This document shows, piece by piece, positions 23,847 through 36,468 of a stretch of 64,000 nucleotides of DNA (positions are counted from its first letter, which is position 1; every line of letters starts with the position of its first letter). Origin of the DNA: Phaseolus vulgaris. Its lineage: Eukaryota; Streptophyta; Magnoliopsida; Fabales; Fabaceae. The stretch covers positions 10,859,298 through 10,923,297 of the forward strand of contig NC_023749.2 of NCBI RefSeq assembly GCF_000499845.2. The letters are read 5' to 3'. Made by a program: the position numbers and the translations under genes. Under the pieces are notes generated by a model. It was not told the DNA's origin. It saw only the letters and a program-made list of their open reading frames with translations, and made no database searches.

Positions 23847-26800
23847 ATGGCGGAAACGTTAAGCCCAAACCCCTTGGTGGGTCAGAAGCAGAGGTTCCGT
23901 ATCCAGTCCCCCACCGCTAACTTCTTCTTGGGCTCCAACAATGACCAGCTCGAGCGCGCCGAGGCCCGAGCCGCTCGGGCCGCCGCCATCCGCCGAAAGA
24001 GCCTCGGGTTCAGCCAACCTCTTCAGGCCAACTCGGATCCCTGCCTCAACAAACAGCAGATCCTCGATTTGTTCCAAAACTGCATCAAACTCGCCAGCGA
24101 AAACGTAAAACCTAAAACAGTTTTTTTTTTTTTTTTAATTAGAGACTATTCTGTTTTTGTTTTTATTTTTTTTCGTGTCTGCAGAAAATTAATCAGAAAA
24201 ATACGTGGGAGTTGAACCTGATTGATCACCTTACTGATATCATCAAGGGCGAGCAAGAAGATGACGCGGAGACTAATTTTCAAAAAGTATGTTCTGATTA
24301 AAATGCAGTTTGATAATTTGTGAGATTTTTGTTTTATGGGGTTTAATCGCATAGTGTTGTGTCACGTGTGATATATTTAAATTTAAACTTGAATTTTATT
24401 CAAATTCCACTGTCAAGGTTTTCGAAAAAATGGTCTGCGGCGTCCATTTCGTCCCCAACGTCAAGGTTTATGGTTTTTTTTTTGCGACCATATTTATCTG
24501 CAAATTCCTGCAGCATCAAGGATTGTGACTAAATTGTAACGGAAACCACAATTTAAAACCCTGTTTGTTACCAAGTATTTTAGAAGAGTTGCTTTCTTCT
24601 TTGTCTATGGATAGCTCAAATTAGCTTACGAGAGTAAAGAACTGCTACCAATCTCTCAGCAAAGACACTATAAGCAAAGTTATGTTTATGTAGAACGCAG
24701 ATGTTCATTGGAATTTTTTTTTGGGCAGGCAAGCTGCACACTTGAGGCTGGAGTCAAAATTTATTCATTAAGAGTAGATTCAGTGCATTCTGAGGCATAT
24801 AAAGTTCTTGGTGGGATGAATAGAGCAGGCCAAGAAGCCGAGCAAGGTACCCTCTCATCATTTTCTTGTTTTTGTTTTTTGAAAAATGAAATCTGCTTTT
24901 GTAGTGAACTCCCTAGGTGATTGCTTTGTCGTAGGAGTTCAAGTGGGATTGTTTTGCTTCCTTATCGTATGACTAGTGCTCTAATTCTAAAAATGCTTGT
25001 TAACTAACTAATGATTAATGAATGCCTGCATGCATGATTTCTAATTCAGAGTTCAGTACATTTACTGTTGATTTTTGTAATACTATGCTCTTAATTAGTT
25101 CTAATGCTAAGCCATGATGCCATCATGTCAGTCAGACACTAGCCTGGATGGTGTTAATATTGAAAGTGGACAAGAAGAAAACAGGAAAGAAACAAGCAAA
25201 AAGGTCTGTGGTCTATGGATTTCTGGCCTTGACTGGTTAAACACGTTGCTTAATTTTAACAGTTGTTTTTTCATGCAGTTGTCACCTTTGTCAACATTGG
25301 AATCATCTTTCGAGGCACTTAATGTTAAGAAGTTTGATGGTGATCTCAAATCCTAATCTATTTCTGTTACTTGTTTGACGAGGTTTGGAGTCGAGGTTGT
25401 GCTGAATATGGGTATACTATTGTGTGTTTTTTCAGCTGCATTTGTCGTGGATCCTCTCTATCGCCAGACAACAGCAAAATTTGATGAAGGTGGAGCCAAG
25501 GGTCTTTTAATGAATAATCTCGGTGTATATGGCGGATGTAGGGTGCTCTTTGATTCACTAGAAGTGCCCGCGAAGTGTATGGCAAAACAAAATCAATCTG
25601 ATATTTCAGATACTATTGATCTTTCTTTTGTCAAAGGTGTGTTGCTTTTTAAAAAATATGGTGAAACTGTCGTTACATATGAAAAATAGCACATTCAGAG
25701 CGGAATTACTTTGTTCTGTAGATTGTATGGAGCAGATGGTGTTGGACATGCGTGTTAAGGATGAAATTTCTCCAACTCTGAGGACTATAGTAAGCCTATT
25801 TGATGAAAGTAACAGAAGGCCCACTGATGTTCAACATCACGACAAGAATTCAGCTGAAGATCTTGACGCCTCTTCTTTTAATAATGAAAGTGGTTTTGAC
25901 AGAGAAGAATATGGGAACAGCATGACCTGGAGTGACGATCACGATGACCAAACGGTTGTTGCCGATGTAGGCTATAATGATGATGATCCAAGTTTTCCCA
26001 ATTACCCTCAGGTTTTTGTAGTTTTCAACCATAGAAACTCATGTGACTGTCTTGAATGGGCTTTTAAAAATATTGTTTAAATATTTAATACTTGAATGAT
26101 GTACTTATTTTACTATCATTCCATATATTGTTCTTGCAGGACAATGATGAGCCATTTCCGTCCCCAGACGCTGATATGGATGACAGATTTGACAATGTCG
26201 ACGGATATTTATTTTTGAGTCTGGGCTTTAATTCAAAACAAAACGCCTGGGCCGGCCCTGATCATTGGAAGTATCGAAAATCCAAAGGTGCGGTTTGGAT
26301 ACCAGATAAAAGATTTTATTTTAATACTTTTATATTTTTTAGAAACCAGTATGGTAATTTTTTTAAGAGTCTTTATTGTAGCCTCAGAGGTTCATCCTAC
26401 TTCCGAAGATGGGTCGATCATAAAAAGTAGGCTGCCAAAGAGTAAGAGACAGGCTGAAGTTGAATTAAATTTCACAAATTCTCTTGAGAAAGAAATGCTA
26501 GATATATTTTCTACTCCCAAGAATCCCAAATCATTACTACTCCCCGAAAGCAGATTGCCTTGCAATACAAAACTTCCCGAGGACTGCCACTATCATCCAG
26601 AGGATCTTGTCAAGTTATTTCTTCTGTCTAATGTGAAGGTAGTTTCTTTTAGTTATGAGGTTTAAAGTGTTCTACTGATGAATCTGAAGGCATGGAACGG
26701 TGTTTATTTTATATACTGATGATTTTTTATGCTTTCTTTAGTGTCTCGGGAGGAGGGCAAACAGGTTCGCAGGTAAAGTTTGCAGTTGTAAACTTGTGAT

Positions 26801-28086
26801 TTCAGTATTTATAATGTGTGTGTGTGAAGTATGATTTAATTTTTAAATTCTATACTAATTTGTTAAAATATTCTATTTCATCAGACTGTTAAGTTGATAA
26901 AATTATAATTTTTTAAAAAGTAGTTAAAACATCAAACTGTCATTTTGCCAAGCTTGACGTGGTGTAATTTGATGACATTTCTGGAGATAGATGTTATTAA
27001 ATTACACCAACATCATACTTGGTGTACCGTGTGATTATATCTCTTTCTATATATGCACGAATATTAAAAAAATATACATTTTAGCACATTTTCAGCTGTT
27101 GCTAGGTTGTGTTTTAACTTCCAGTGTTTTTTTCAGATGGATCTAGAGAACAATCCAATGAATATGAATCATTCCCTTCGTGGGACAATGGAAGTGTTGG
27201 TGGGGATGACTATGGTGACTACGGAGGTGATCTTCATAGTGACATGGAGGACTCCAACACTCTCATTACTCAACCTCGCCAGGTGGGTTTTAGTGAACAA
27301 TTTACACACTTGCTCTTGGCATAATTTTGTTAGATGAAGCGCTGAAAGGAGAACAGTTACACGTAGTCCTTATCTTTAATTTTCAATCGAAAATATTGCA
27401 GTTATAACTCATGTATATGCATATTTTCAAATGACAGGTCAATAAAATTGAAGTCCAGTATGACAAGACTTCCAAACAAGTTGATGTTCATGCACTAAAA
27501 ATTACTATTTGGGACCATGTTCAAGAATCTGTTAAACTTCCTTTGCAGGTATGTCAAAATTCCACCATTTCGTTGAAAATGCCGAGTTCAGAATATTTGT
27601 TTTCTAGTTATAATTTTTTAAATTAACCTTTTCCTTTTGGGTTTTTAAGTAAAACGAAAATGCTTGTTACGATGAGTTTTCTTCTTAAAGACATTGTGTT
27701 ATTTGAAATTTCTTTTTAGGATTCTGTTCCATTGCTAACATTGTATATTTTTTACTTAACTTTATAAGTTTAAGTAAATGAACAATGTAATACTTTTTTC
27801 TCTTTGCGGTTGAATTGTAAGTACTAATTTTTACTTTGATTTGTTTTTTTGACTCTTTATTCTAAAGGGACAAAAAGATACCTTATCTTTCAGGAATATA
27901 TTGGCCAACTTTCCTAGCGAATGCAATGCTGCTGCAACCATTAGTGACATCTCTCCTCACTTGTGCTTCATATGTCTATTGCATCTGGCAAACGAGAAAG
28001 GATTGAGCATTCAAAACTGCTCCAACTTGGATGATCTTACCATATGCCTTCCACATGTTGCTGACTCTTTAAGGGGAACAGTTTAG
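23847..28086 (+). CDS. CAP-H: Condensin complex subunit 2 (CAP-H, Barren kleisin)
   Basis: Exons: 23847-24104, 24185-24286, 24729-24846, 25136-25203, 25279-25339, 25436-25636, 25722-26011, 26140-26287, 26382-26638, 26742-26772, 27137-27282, 27438-27548, 27868-28086. All are GT..AG and in frame; 669 residues (Arabidopsis CAP-H is about 670). CAP-H is the kleisin that closes the SMC2-SMC4 ring of condensin I and drives mitotic chromosome compaction. Diagnostic segments: ANFFLGSNNDQLERA near the N-terminus (SMC-binding end), SPLSTLESSFEALNVKKFD, FDEGGAKGLLMNNLGVYGG, GYLFLSLGFNSKQNAWAGP, KLPEDCHYHPEDLVKLFLL, and a C-terminal ISPHLCFICLLHLANEKGL (SMC4-binding end). Exon 4 has two CAG acceptors four bases apart (25131 and 25135); only the second keeps frame. 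A telo-box sits in the leader. The DUF1068 gene downstream is convergent. Confidence 0.96.
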
Positions 28087-30447
28087 ATTCTTCTTCACTC
28101 AATTATTCTTCAGCTCATGTATCAAAAATTGTTTTGGTATGTGGCCTTTACTATTTGCTTTATGTACTGTTCTTTTGTCAAAATAAGATTAATGGACGTT
28201 AATTTCATTGGTTTTTCTTGCTTGTTCCAATATTAGCGCATTTTTTAGGAATGCTCTTTTTACCTTTGAATATTTCACCGAAAATCTTTTGACTAAACTT
28301 TCCTGGCTCGGTTAATTTGAGTTATTTCATTTCGCCTTTTTTTTTGACAAACATCCGCTTATGAACTTTCTCAAGCATTTTTTTAGGATGGTAGTTAATA
28401 TTTGAGGGTTGGAGATAACAGACATGGCTCTAAAACCTTGATAAAGAACTTGAAATCAAATAAGTCCAGAGGTTGGACTTCAATGTCCTTTACATATATA
28501 ACTGAATAATCAATTTTGGCTTTGATTCATCTAACATGCATTTATGTTATAATTTTCAGATGGGACTTTGTTAATGGTGTGAAACACGTCCAAGAATGCA
28601 TTGAAGTAACAAGTTGTGAAGTCTGGTTGGAGGTTGCAAATTTTAATTGGTTATGGTGGGTAAGAAAATTTGAGATCTATCACGATATCTTGTCTTTGCC
28701 CACATGAAAGTATGCAACTCAATGTAGCGCTCTTAATTTATTCTCCACTCCAGCCCGCCCATGTGTCTAATACCAGCATTGTATAAATAAAGTCATATAT
28801 TGGTCAATGAGTTGCTGATTATTGAATTACACTTCCCTATTCCCTCACTTTCTATTAACTATCAAACTCAAATAATCACATTTATGGCTAATTAAAATAG
28901 TTAAATCTCATGTTTATTGCTGAATAAATAAATAAAAACTCATGTTTTTATTCAACATAATAAATTATCAATATCGATTTAGTAGAACTTTTCCCTTTTA
29001 TTGTGAAGAGTAGAGGATCAAAATCCATTAAAAGAACACTTTCAAATAAACTATTCTAAAATCTTTTGAAAATAAAATAAATAATTTTTAAGAGTTACTG
29101 CCTATTTTTTTTTTTATTAAAGATCAATACCCCCAATACTCTCTTTATATTGAATTCTTAAGTAAATAAATGTTTATGTAATTCAATCAAATAATTTATG
29201 TTACACGGTATTATTTATTAGACTAAGATAGATGATTCACTTGATTAATTATTTGTCAAATTCACCTGGGTTTCGCAAGGAAAGTAAAATTATAAATGGA
29301 ATAATCATTTCGCTAGTTTATAGTTCGTATAGTTTTAATGACACTGCACATGTTTTTCATTTATAGCACATTTTGAATTTGAATTACATTATATTTAAAT
29401 TTAATTTTTTAAAATATTTTAAAAGGCATAGCTGTAAAAATAGTAAGGTCTTAAATGAGGTATGAGGTTGAGTTTTCACTTTGCATTTATATCCCGTATA
29501 TCTCTGGACAAAATGTGTACCTCGGCGCAGGGTTGCATGTTTCCATTTTTCGACAAAACCCTAAAATGTTACGATTAATCTAGAACAAGCAATTTTTTTT
29601 CTTGAACAAACTTGAGTATTTTTTCCTAAATATTATAATAACATACACTTAACATACTTATATTACTAATCTATTGAGATAATATATTGGTTAAGAAAGA
29701 GTTTAAATAGTCTTCTTCATATAAATTAAGACTTCTTTTACAAACTTCTTTAAATGAATTTTTAAGAGAGAAAAATATGAAAAGAAAATTAAACTAAATT
29801 TGTTCATTTTATAATTTTTTTTTTCAAAATTTTAACTTATGAAAGTTTTTTTTTCTTATTCATATATTTTTTCTTCTCAAAATTATTGTTTATCAGTGTG
29901 CTCTCTTGCATTATGGACACCATCAGTATACTAAAAATATTTATGGAAAGTCATTTTGAACATTATTCAATACTCACACAAGTGCAAAATATATTGTAGC
30001 AAGAAAAAAAAAAGATTCTTTGGTAAATTAAGGTTCAAGAGCTGAATAACCATACTTTAAAATGATCGAGCAAAATTAATTTAGTTGATGGTCCTTTTAT
30101 CATTGTGAATGAAGCCAAAAATTGAACAGGCGTGACGAAGAAGCAACAGTCTGAACCTTGGTTCGAAACTAAAGCAAAAAAAAAAACCAAAAATGATAGT
30201 AGTAAATAATTTTTATGAAGTTTATCACAACATTTTACAATTTCTTGCTTTAAACGATGATACACGTGGATTGAATATAAAAAAATGAATGATAGAAATA
30301 CAACAACATTTGTATGTTACACTTGAACTTTCACAAACACACGTGAGAGCCATAACTTGCCTTTTTCTATTATCAGTATCCAAAAACCATTTGCTTGAAA
30401 ACTATTATGTAACCACTGAGCTCCATGGAGGCCATGTTGTCATGTAT
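28087..30447. other. intergenic between convergent CAP-H and DUF1068
   Basis: 28087-28800 is of mixed composition and probably includes the CAP-H 3' UTR. 28800-30250 is AT-rich with no supported gene, and the last ~180 bases are probably the DUF1068 3' UTR. Confidence 0.4.
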
Positions 30448-32648
30448 CTAAGAACTCTGCACTTTCCCTTGAGAGTGTGCATGAGATTTGGCAAGCCCTT
30501 CTTTCCACCCTTTCTGACGTGCTCTGAGTTCCCACAATGCAGTGAGCTTCTTCTGCGCCACTAATGCCAACTCAGACTTCTCCCTAGCCTCCTCGCACGT
30601 TTCCATCCCTGAATTACACTTGTCAGCTTCCTTCTGATACTGAGATGCAATCTTCTTTGCCTCAAGCAGTGCCATGTCAGCATGTTGCTGACTTTCCATG
30701 GCTTGGTTCTCCCGCAGCTTCAGTTCTTCTGTCAATAGCTCTGCAAAATTCTTTTCGGTGTCTTTACTCACTTCTGGATCAGACTTTGCACAATCTGGAT
30801 AATAGTTCCAATCAAGAAAAGGAAGATCAGCTGTTAATAATAGTTCAAACCACAAAAAAGCATCAATGAAAATAGTATGTTTTGTGACAATGCAGCAGCT
30901 GCTGCTGGCGAAGTACAACTTCTGCTATAGAGTTTTCATGTTGTTTTCTAGCAGAGGCTTATCCAGTACAAGATTAAAATTTGTTGTTCATAATATTTAA
31001 AGTGGGCAACAAATCATAAAGCAACATCTAAGGAAAATTTTAGTACAAGAAGGATTTTGACATTGACATTTAGTTTGATACCTTAATTTAAACACAATAG
31101 GTTGTAAGTTGCCTCAGCAATCTTTTGCAACACAAGTACCAAAACTGTATGTAGCAAATGACATGAATACTGGGGTGACATAAACTAAAAGCGCTAAAGT
31201 AGACCTAGTTCAAGATAAACAGATGTTTTAAACATGAAAGTAGGCCAAGAATTAACTTTTTTTTTTCGCTTTTCACAATCAAAAGGGAAAACATACGAAA
31301 GATGCATGAGATTTATGATCCTAAATTATGATCGCTGAGGAGAACTAATAGTTATCTTACTGCTTAAAGTTACTTAACATTATTTACTTCAACTCCAACA
31401 GTTCTACTATACCAGTGTTGCACAGAAAAAAGTATATCAAGAATGGATGGATTATTATATAATTCACTGTAGTTCATCCAGGAGACAAAACCAACCTCCA
31501 AAGGAAGTGTTGCTCAGCCCTGCAGAAACACAGAAAGAAACTGAAATTAGTACATGCTCAATTTTCAATTAGATGAAGACAAGGAAGTACTATATTAACC
31601 ACGATGACACTCAATTGGAACTACAATAGTTGTCATAGTACGAAAAAAATGAGATTATAATTAACATGATTGTGGATTTATCAGTGATAACCGAAGGAAA
31701 TAATAGCAACCCAAGGTTATGGTACTTAGTTTCACATCTGTTGTTTCTAAGTAGTTTCATAAATTTGACAGTGAAAGTGCAGATCAACATGGATGCAATT
31801 TTTAACTTCAATTGACAATTACTTTCTTCATAACTTATTCTTAATATCAAATTTAAAACAATGGTAAAGTGTAAAGAGGAAGCGGGAGAGGTAGATCAGG
31901 TTTCTTGTTAGGCACTAACATTCACTTGAAAGTTCAAGTGCAAATTATTGTCAGCAATTCATCAAGATTTTAAAACCCCACCGTTTCCATTGCTCTAACA
32001 ACTGTACTAGCCAGTCCCATCAAGCGTTTCATGTAAAAGTTTGAAACCTCTAACTCTTCACTGGTCTACTTAAGTCCAAAGCAAAAACAAAAAGCCTAGC
32101 ACAACAGAGGTAAAGAAGCAAACCCCTCTGCACCATCGTTTAGCAAGTTTTATCAACAGTGTCGTCTCATCAAATCACTCATCCCGGAGAACAGAACCAC
32201 AAGTTTAAGAATTAATTGCTTAAGTCAGTTGAAGTAGTCATGATTCAACTTCCCCGATTGAACTAACACCCACTTTTTACACAAATAAAATAAAAACAAA
32301 AATAAATAAAAATACCATCAGTGCCCAGATCTCAAAAACTCATCCAAAGGCAGCCCAATTAAGAAAAGATGATTTTTTTAGCAAGATCATGAAACGGGTA
32401 ATTGTGTAATTAAGGAAATCAGATCTGAAAGAGAACAGAGAAAGACCTTGGGGAATGGAAAGAATGGGTTGAGAAGAGCAATCACAGACGCAGGGGGCAC
32501 AAGTAGAAGGAGAAGAGTGGCTCACTGCAGCCAAACCTTCAACGAAATGCCAGTAGAGAGGGGGACCCACTATGTATCCTGCTATGCAGAGAGCCACCAC
32601 CACCAAACTCACTCTCAACACCACAGCCTTTGATTGGTCCATAGCCAT
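30448..32648 (-). CDS. DUF1068 family protein, single-pass membrane protein with coiled coil
   Basis: Exons (minus): 32648-32447, 31519-31496, 30794-30448. The middle exon is only 24 bases (residues GLSNTSFG region). GT..AG introns, in frame, 190 residues, close to Arabidopsis AT2G32580 (about 183). A hydrophobic segment at residues 9-33 (VVLRVSLVVVALCIAGYIVG) acts as a signal anchor. It is followed by a CxxCxCxC cluster (C50, C53, C55, C57), then DCAKSDPEV and a long helical coiled-coil stretch (ELLTEELKLRENQAMESQQ ... NSGMETCEEAREKSE) to a conserved C-terminus ELRARQKGWKEG. DUF1068 is plant-specific; some members are reported as Golgi-located or linked to cell-wall biogenesis, but I do not assign a role here. 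An in-frame Met 12 codons upstream (32684) exists; the chosen start fits the family better. Confidence 0.93.
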
Positions 32649-33218
32649 CTTTCTCTCTCTGTGCTTTGGCACACACAAACTCAAGGGAAGACAGTAATAA
32701 CAGAAATCTAGTGAGAGAAAAGGAATGAGTAATGGAAAGTAAAGACGGTGTCTTTGGGGCCGTCGGCAATGCCAAGTGGAGAGTTTGAGAAGTTGTTGAC
32801 ACTGCTTCCTCTTGTCTTCCCCTTTCTTTCTCCATTTTTAATGTTTTTTATTTTCTCCATCACAGATTTCATTTTCGTCACTGTTACAGTCTTGCACAAT
32901 TTATTCGATTTCGTTATTGTAGAAATAAATTGGAAATTTAAATATAATGTTGAATGTAAATTTCTAACAAAAATGTATATTGGTAAATTTAAATTCATTT
33001 TATAGAAAAAAATAATCTCATTATTTAAAAATAAATATTCTGTAATGCAATATATAACTACATTTATCTAACTTTTTCTTTGTATACACATTAAAAATGT
33101 AAAATAAAATTAAAGAAATAACTTTCTTTTGTTAAATTTTCTGTATTAAACTATACAATAGGATTTTTTCTTTTATTAACTTTGACTTTATCTCATTTCT
33201 AAATTTAGCCAACAATAT

Positions 33219-33257
<39 letters not shown>

Positions 33258-35270
33258 GCATAAATTTTTTCGAGTGAAACAAAGAATGATTTATATTTTT
33301 TTACTAAAATATGACAAGGTTTTACAAAATACATCTTTCACGAAAAAATAAATATAAAATATTTTAATTTGAATATATTTCAGCTTTGATTGTAATTATA
33401 ATATAAAGTAAAATATAAAATTGAATGTTGACAAATAATTTTTTTCCATATATTAGAAATAAAATAAAAATTCTCGTGGAAATAAAACATGTTAATGCAG
33501 TTGATTTACTTATTTTGAATAGGGGATCACATCTTTCCCTTTCTCAAATAATCTTCTTCGAAATGATGGATTTTTTTTAATTTTATCACTTTTCTTCTTT
33601 CAAGGCTATAATTACTATTTTAATATCATCCTAAGTTAATAATATAGTTTTTTTTTTCATTTATAGTGATAAACAAGTTTGAGATATTTTCACTAAATTT
33701 CTGTAATTTATTTATTTATTATTAAAATGGAGAGAAAAAAAATTATTTATAAGTTTGGTTAAATTGTGTAGAAATCGTGATGGTGTAAGATCTCTTTAAC
33801 TTTGATTAGGTGAAAGAAAGAAATCGTGTCATGATGATTCAAAAATATTTAAATGGAACATTGTGCTCAATATGTACAACTTTAATTAATATTTTGATTA
33901 GAATTTAATTGAAGTTATGTATAATTAACAAAATTTTAACATTAAAAAAATATTTGAAGTCATACATGATCGTAAGAACTTTATTTATTTTAGTTTTTTT
34001 ATTGAAATTGTGTTACTTATACATGACTTATTCAATGATTAATTCCTTTTAAAACAATTTTCATGTTTTTTTTTCTCAGCATCTTCATGTGTTAATTAAG
34101 AGGTGTAAACTTAATAAGTTAAATTAAATAATAATTTATTTAAAATTTGTGTTTAACAAAATAAAGAAATATTGTATTAAATATTGGTATTTTTAACAGT
34201 GTGTTAATTATAAATGAATGTTTAGATTTATTAAGTTAAATTAAGTATTATTTATTTTGAGTATATCAATATTTAAAGTAAAGAATCGATGTATTAAAAA
34301 TATATTTAGCACTTAAATTTACAATATTTTAATAAATTATCTTAAAAATAATTTAATAAACTTTGTTGTAGAATTAATTAGCATGTATATTATGGTATTA
34401 CATTATTTTATTAAGAGAAAAAAAGTATGGGTAAATTGAGTAAACAAAGAAGAAGACTACAAGATTAAGTAAAATAAATTAAATTTAAAGTAAATGTGAA
34501 CCATAATGTTGTGAGATAAAATGAAACAAACTATTTATGAGACGACGTTGTGTGTCATATAATGGTCTTTTTCTTTACCTCCAAGGATAGAGAGAATATT
34601 AATCATAATATAAATATATATCAATATATTATATTTTTATAATTATTCATATAAGACCGTATAAGTTATAAGAATTATATATATATATATATATATATAT
34701 TTTAAATAATAATAATAATAGTAGTAGATGTCACATCTTAAAAGGGTTTTAAAAAGGAAAAACAGTTTATAATAACTTGTGAAATAGACCTTAAACATGA
34801 TGTGTTTTATGTAACTTGTATTCTGAAAAGAACTAAAGTCTGATAGATGAATTGTGGATTTTGTTATATGAGTCTCCTATATTAATAACATTTGTGATAT
34901 GAGTTAATTTTTTTTATAAACTCTTCATTCTTTATTTGTTTTATATATAAACACATTTTCATAGGTCCAACATAAATCTTTTCATAAAATTCTGGATTAT
35001 CTAGCGGACTCATCCAATTTTTTTTAAAAGCTTTTCAAATTTTTTATTTACTTTATATATAAATACATTTGCATAACTGAGCATAAATCTTTTGATAAAA
35101 ATCTGGATCAAAACACAACTGCAACATTATTTTTCTTGAAAGTTAACTCAAATAAAAAATTATTAGAAAATAACTTCCTCCGTTATTTATGTGTTCTTGT
35201 ATTCTTATAAATTGAGTAAAAAAATGTTAATAAAATTTACTTATGCTAGTTTTTAAAAATGATATATTAA
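32649..35270. other. AT-rich intergenic DNA
   Basis: About 200 bases next to 32649 are the promoter/leader of the DUF1068 gene. The rest is very AT-rich without genes. (TA)n runs lie at 33224-33252 and 34676-34700, and a loose ~112 bp direct repeat (TTTATATATAAACACATTTTC at 34940; TTTATATATAAATACATTTGC at about 35053). Confidence 0.4.
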
Positions 35271-35279
35271 TGTTTAAAA

Positions 35280-35615
35280 AAGGAAAAAAATATATCAAAC
35301 TAAATAATATAAATAGTATAAAGAAAATATAATTTAATTATAAATATATAGTGTAAAATTAAATTAAAAACGGGTTATGTTATATTTTTTAAAATATGCA
35401 ATGAAGTATAAAGTGATAAAAATAATAAACTAATATAAATAAAATAAAGAAAAATACAATTGAATTATAATATATAGTGTAAAATTAAATTTAAAAGCCG
35501 GTCATGTTCCACCATTAAAAAAAGATACATTAAAGTGAAAAATATACTAAACTAAATAATATAACTAAAATAAAGAAAAATATAACTTAATTATAATATC
35601 CTATATGTAAATATA
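35280..35615. repeat. three diverged tandem units of about 125 bp
   Basis: Each unit contains 'AAACTAA(A)TA(A)TATAA', 'AAAGAAAAATA', 'TTAATTATAATAT' and 'GTGTAAAATTAAATT', starting near 35288, 35418 and 35542. The DNA is AT-rich, so I rely on the ordered longer words rather than composition. Confidence 0.55.
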
Positions 35616-36468
35616 TAAAGCCCTCTCTTTATCCATGTTTCATCTTTCTTAGTTTAGAAGAAAACAAAATTGTTGTACAACACATGATGTAAATAATTGT
35701 CTTATAAACAGAATATATTCAAGTTCTCTATATAAAATGTGTAAGGATTAATAGTTTAAAAAATAATTGTCTTATAAATTATAGTTTAAATTAAGTTTTG
35801 AAAAAAATAATTTAGTATTTTGTTCATTTAATTTTATCTTTGATGGATGAGATATATATGAAACTTCTTAATTATAAAACTGAAGAATAAATTTAAGAAA
35901 TTATAAAAGAAATATTTTTTTTAAATATTTGATTGTTAAGATTGATAGCAGTTATATTTTTAAATTTATTCTTATGTTTTAATTTTCATAATTAAAGAGA
36001 TTCTTTAAGTTTAACCTTTTCATTTATTATATGAGAATAAAGTATTATTGACTCACTTTCTATAAAAGATGATGATATTCTGAGTGTGTTGGGAAAATCT
36101 TAAACTTCCCCATTTTAGTTTCTCTCTCTCTCTCTATAAATATTTCAGTCGTTTAAACAATCTTGGATCAATTTCCAAAATGAAAAATATTCTAAACAAA
36201 TTATTTTGTTGGTTTATATGTTGTCCAATTGTTTGCTTAAACTGAAAATGCTTAGTTTATTTTAAAAAAACGTAATTACCAAATTACTCAATGCATTTGA
36301 ATAATATATTAATAGTAATAAACCTTTAATTTAGTAACTCCTTAAAAACATACTGTATCTATGTCTATGCATAAATAGTTACATTATGTAAACATTGAAA
36401 ATGCATCATATGCATACAAAATATTCTGTTATATTCATCATGTTTTTGTTCATAGTTTCTAAACCTGA

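Noticed and set aside
24420..24475. GC-richer patch in CAP-H intron 2 as a possible extra exon
   Set aside because: Exons 2 and 3 join in frame and match the family without it, and it lacks a proper acceptor/donor pair that keeps frame.
30782..30830. Earlier acceptor (after TATTAACAG) for DUF1068 exon 3, adding LPFLDWNYYP
   Set aside because: The family goes from NTSFG directly to DCAK. The stretch is pyrimidine-rich intron end, and the acceptor at 30795 gives the conserved join.
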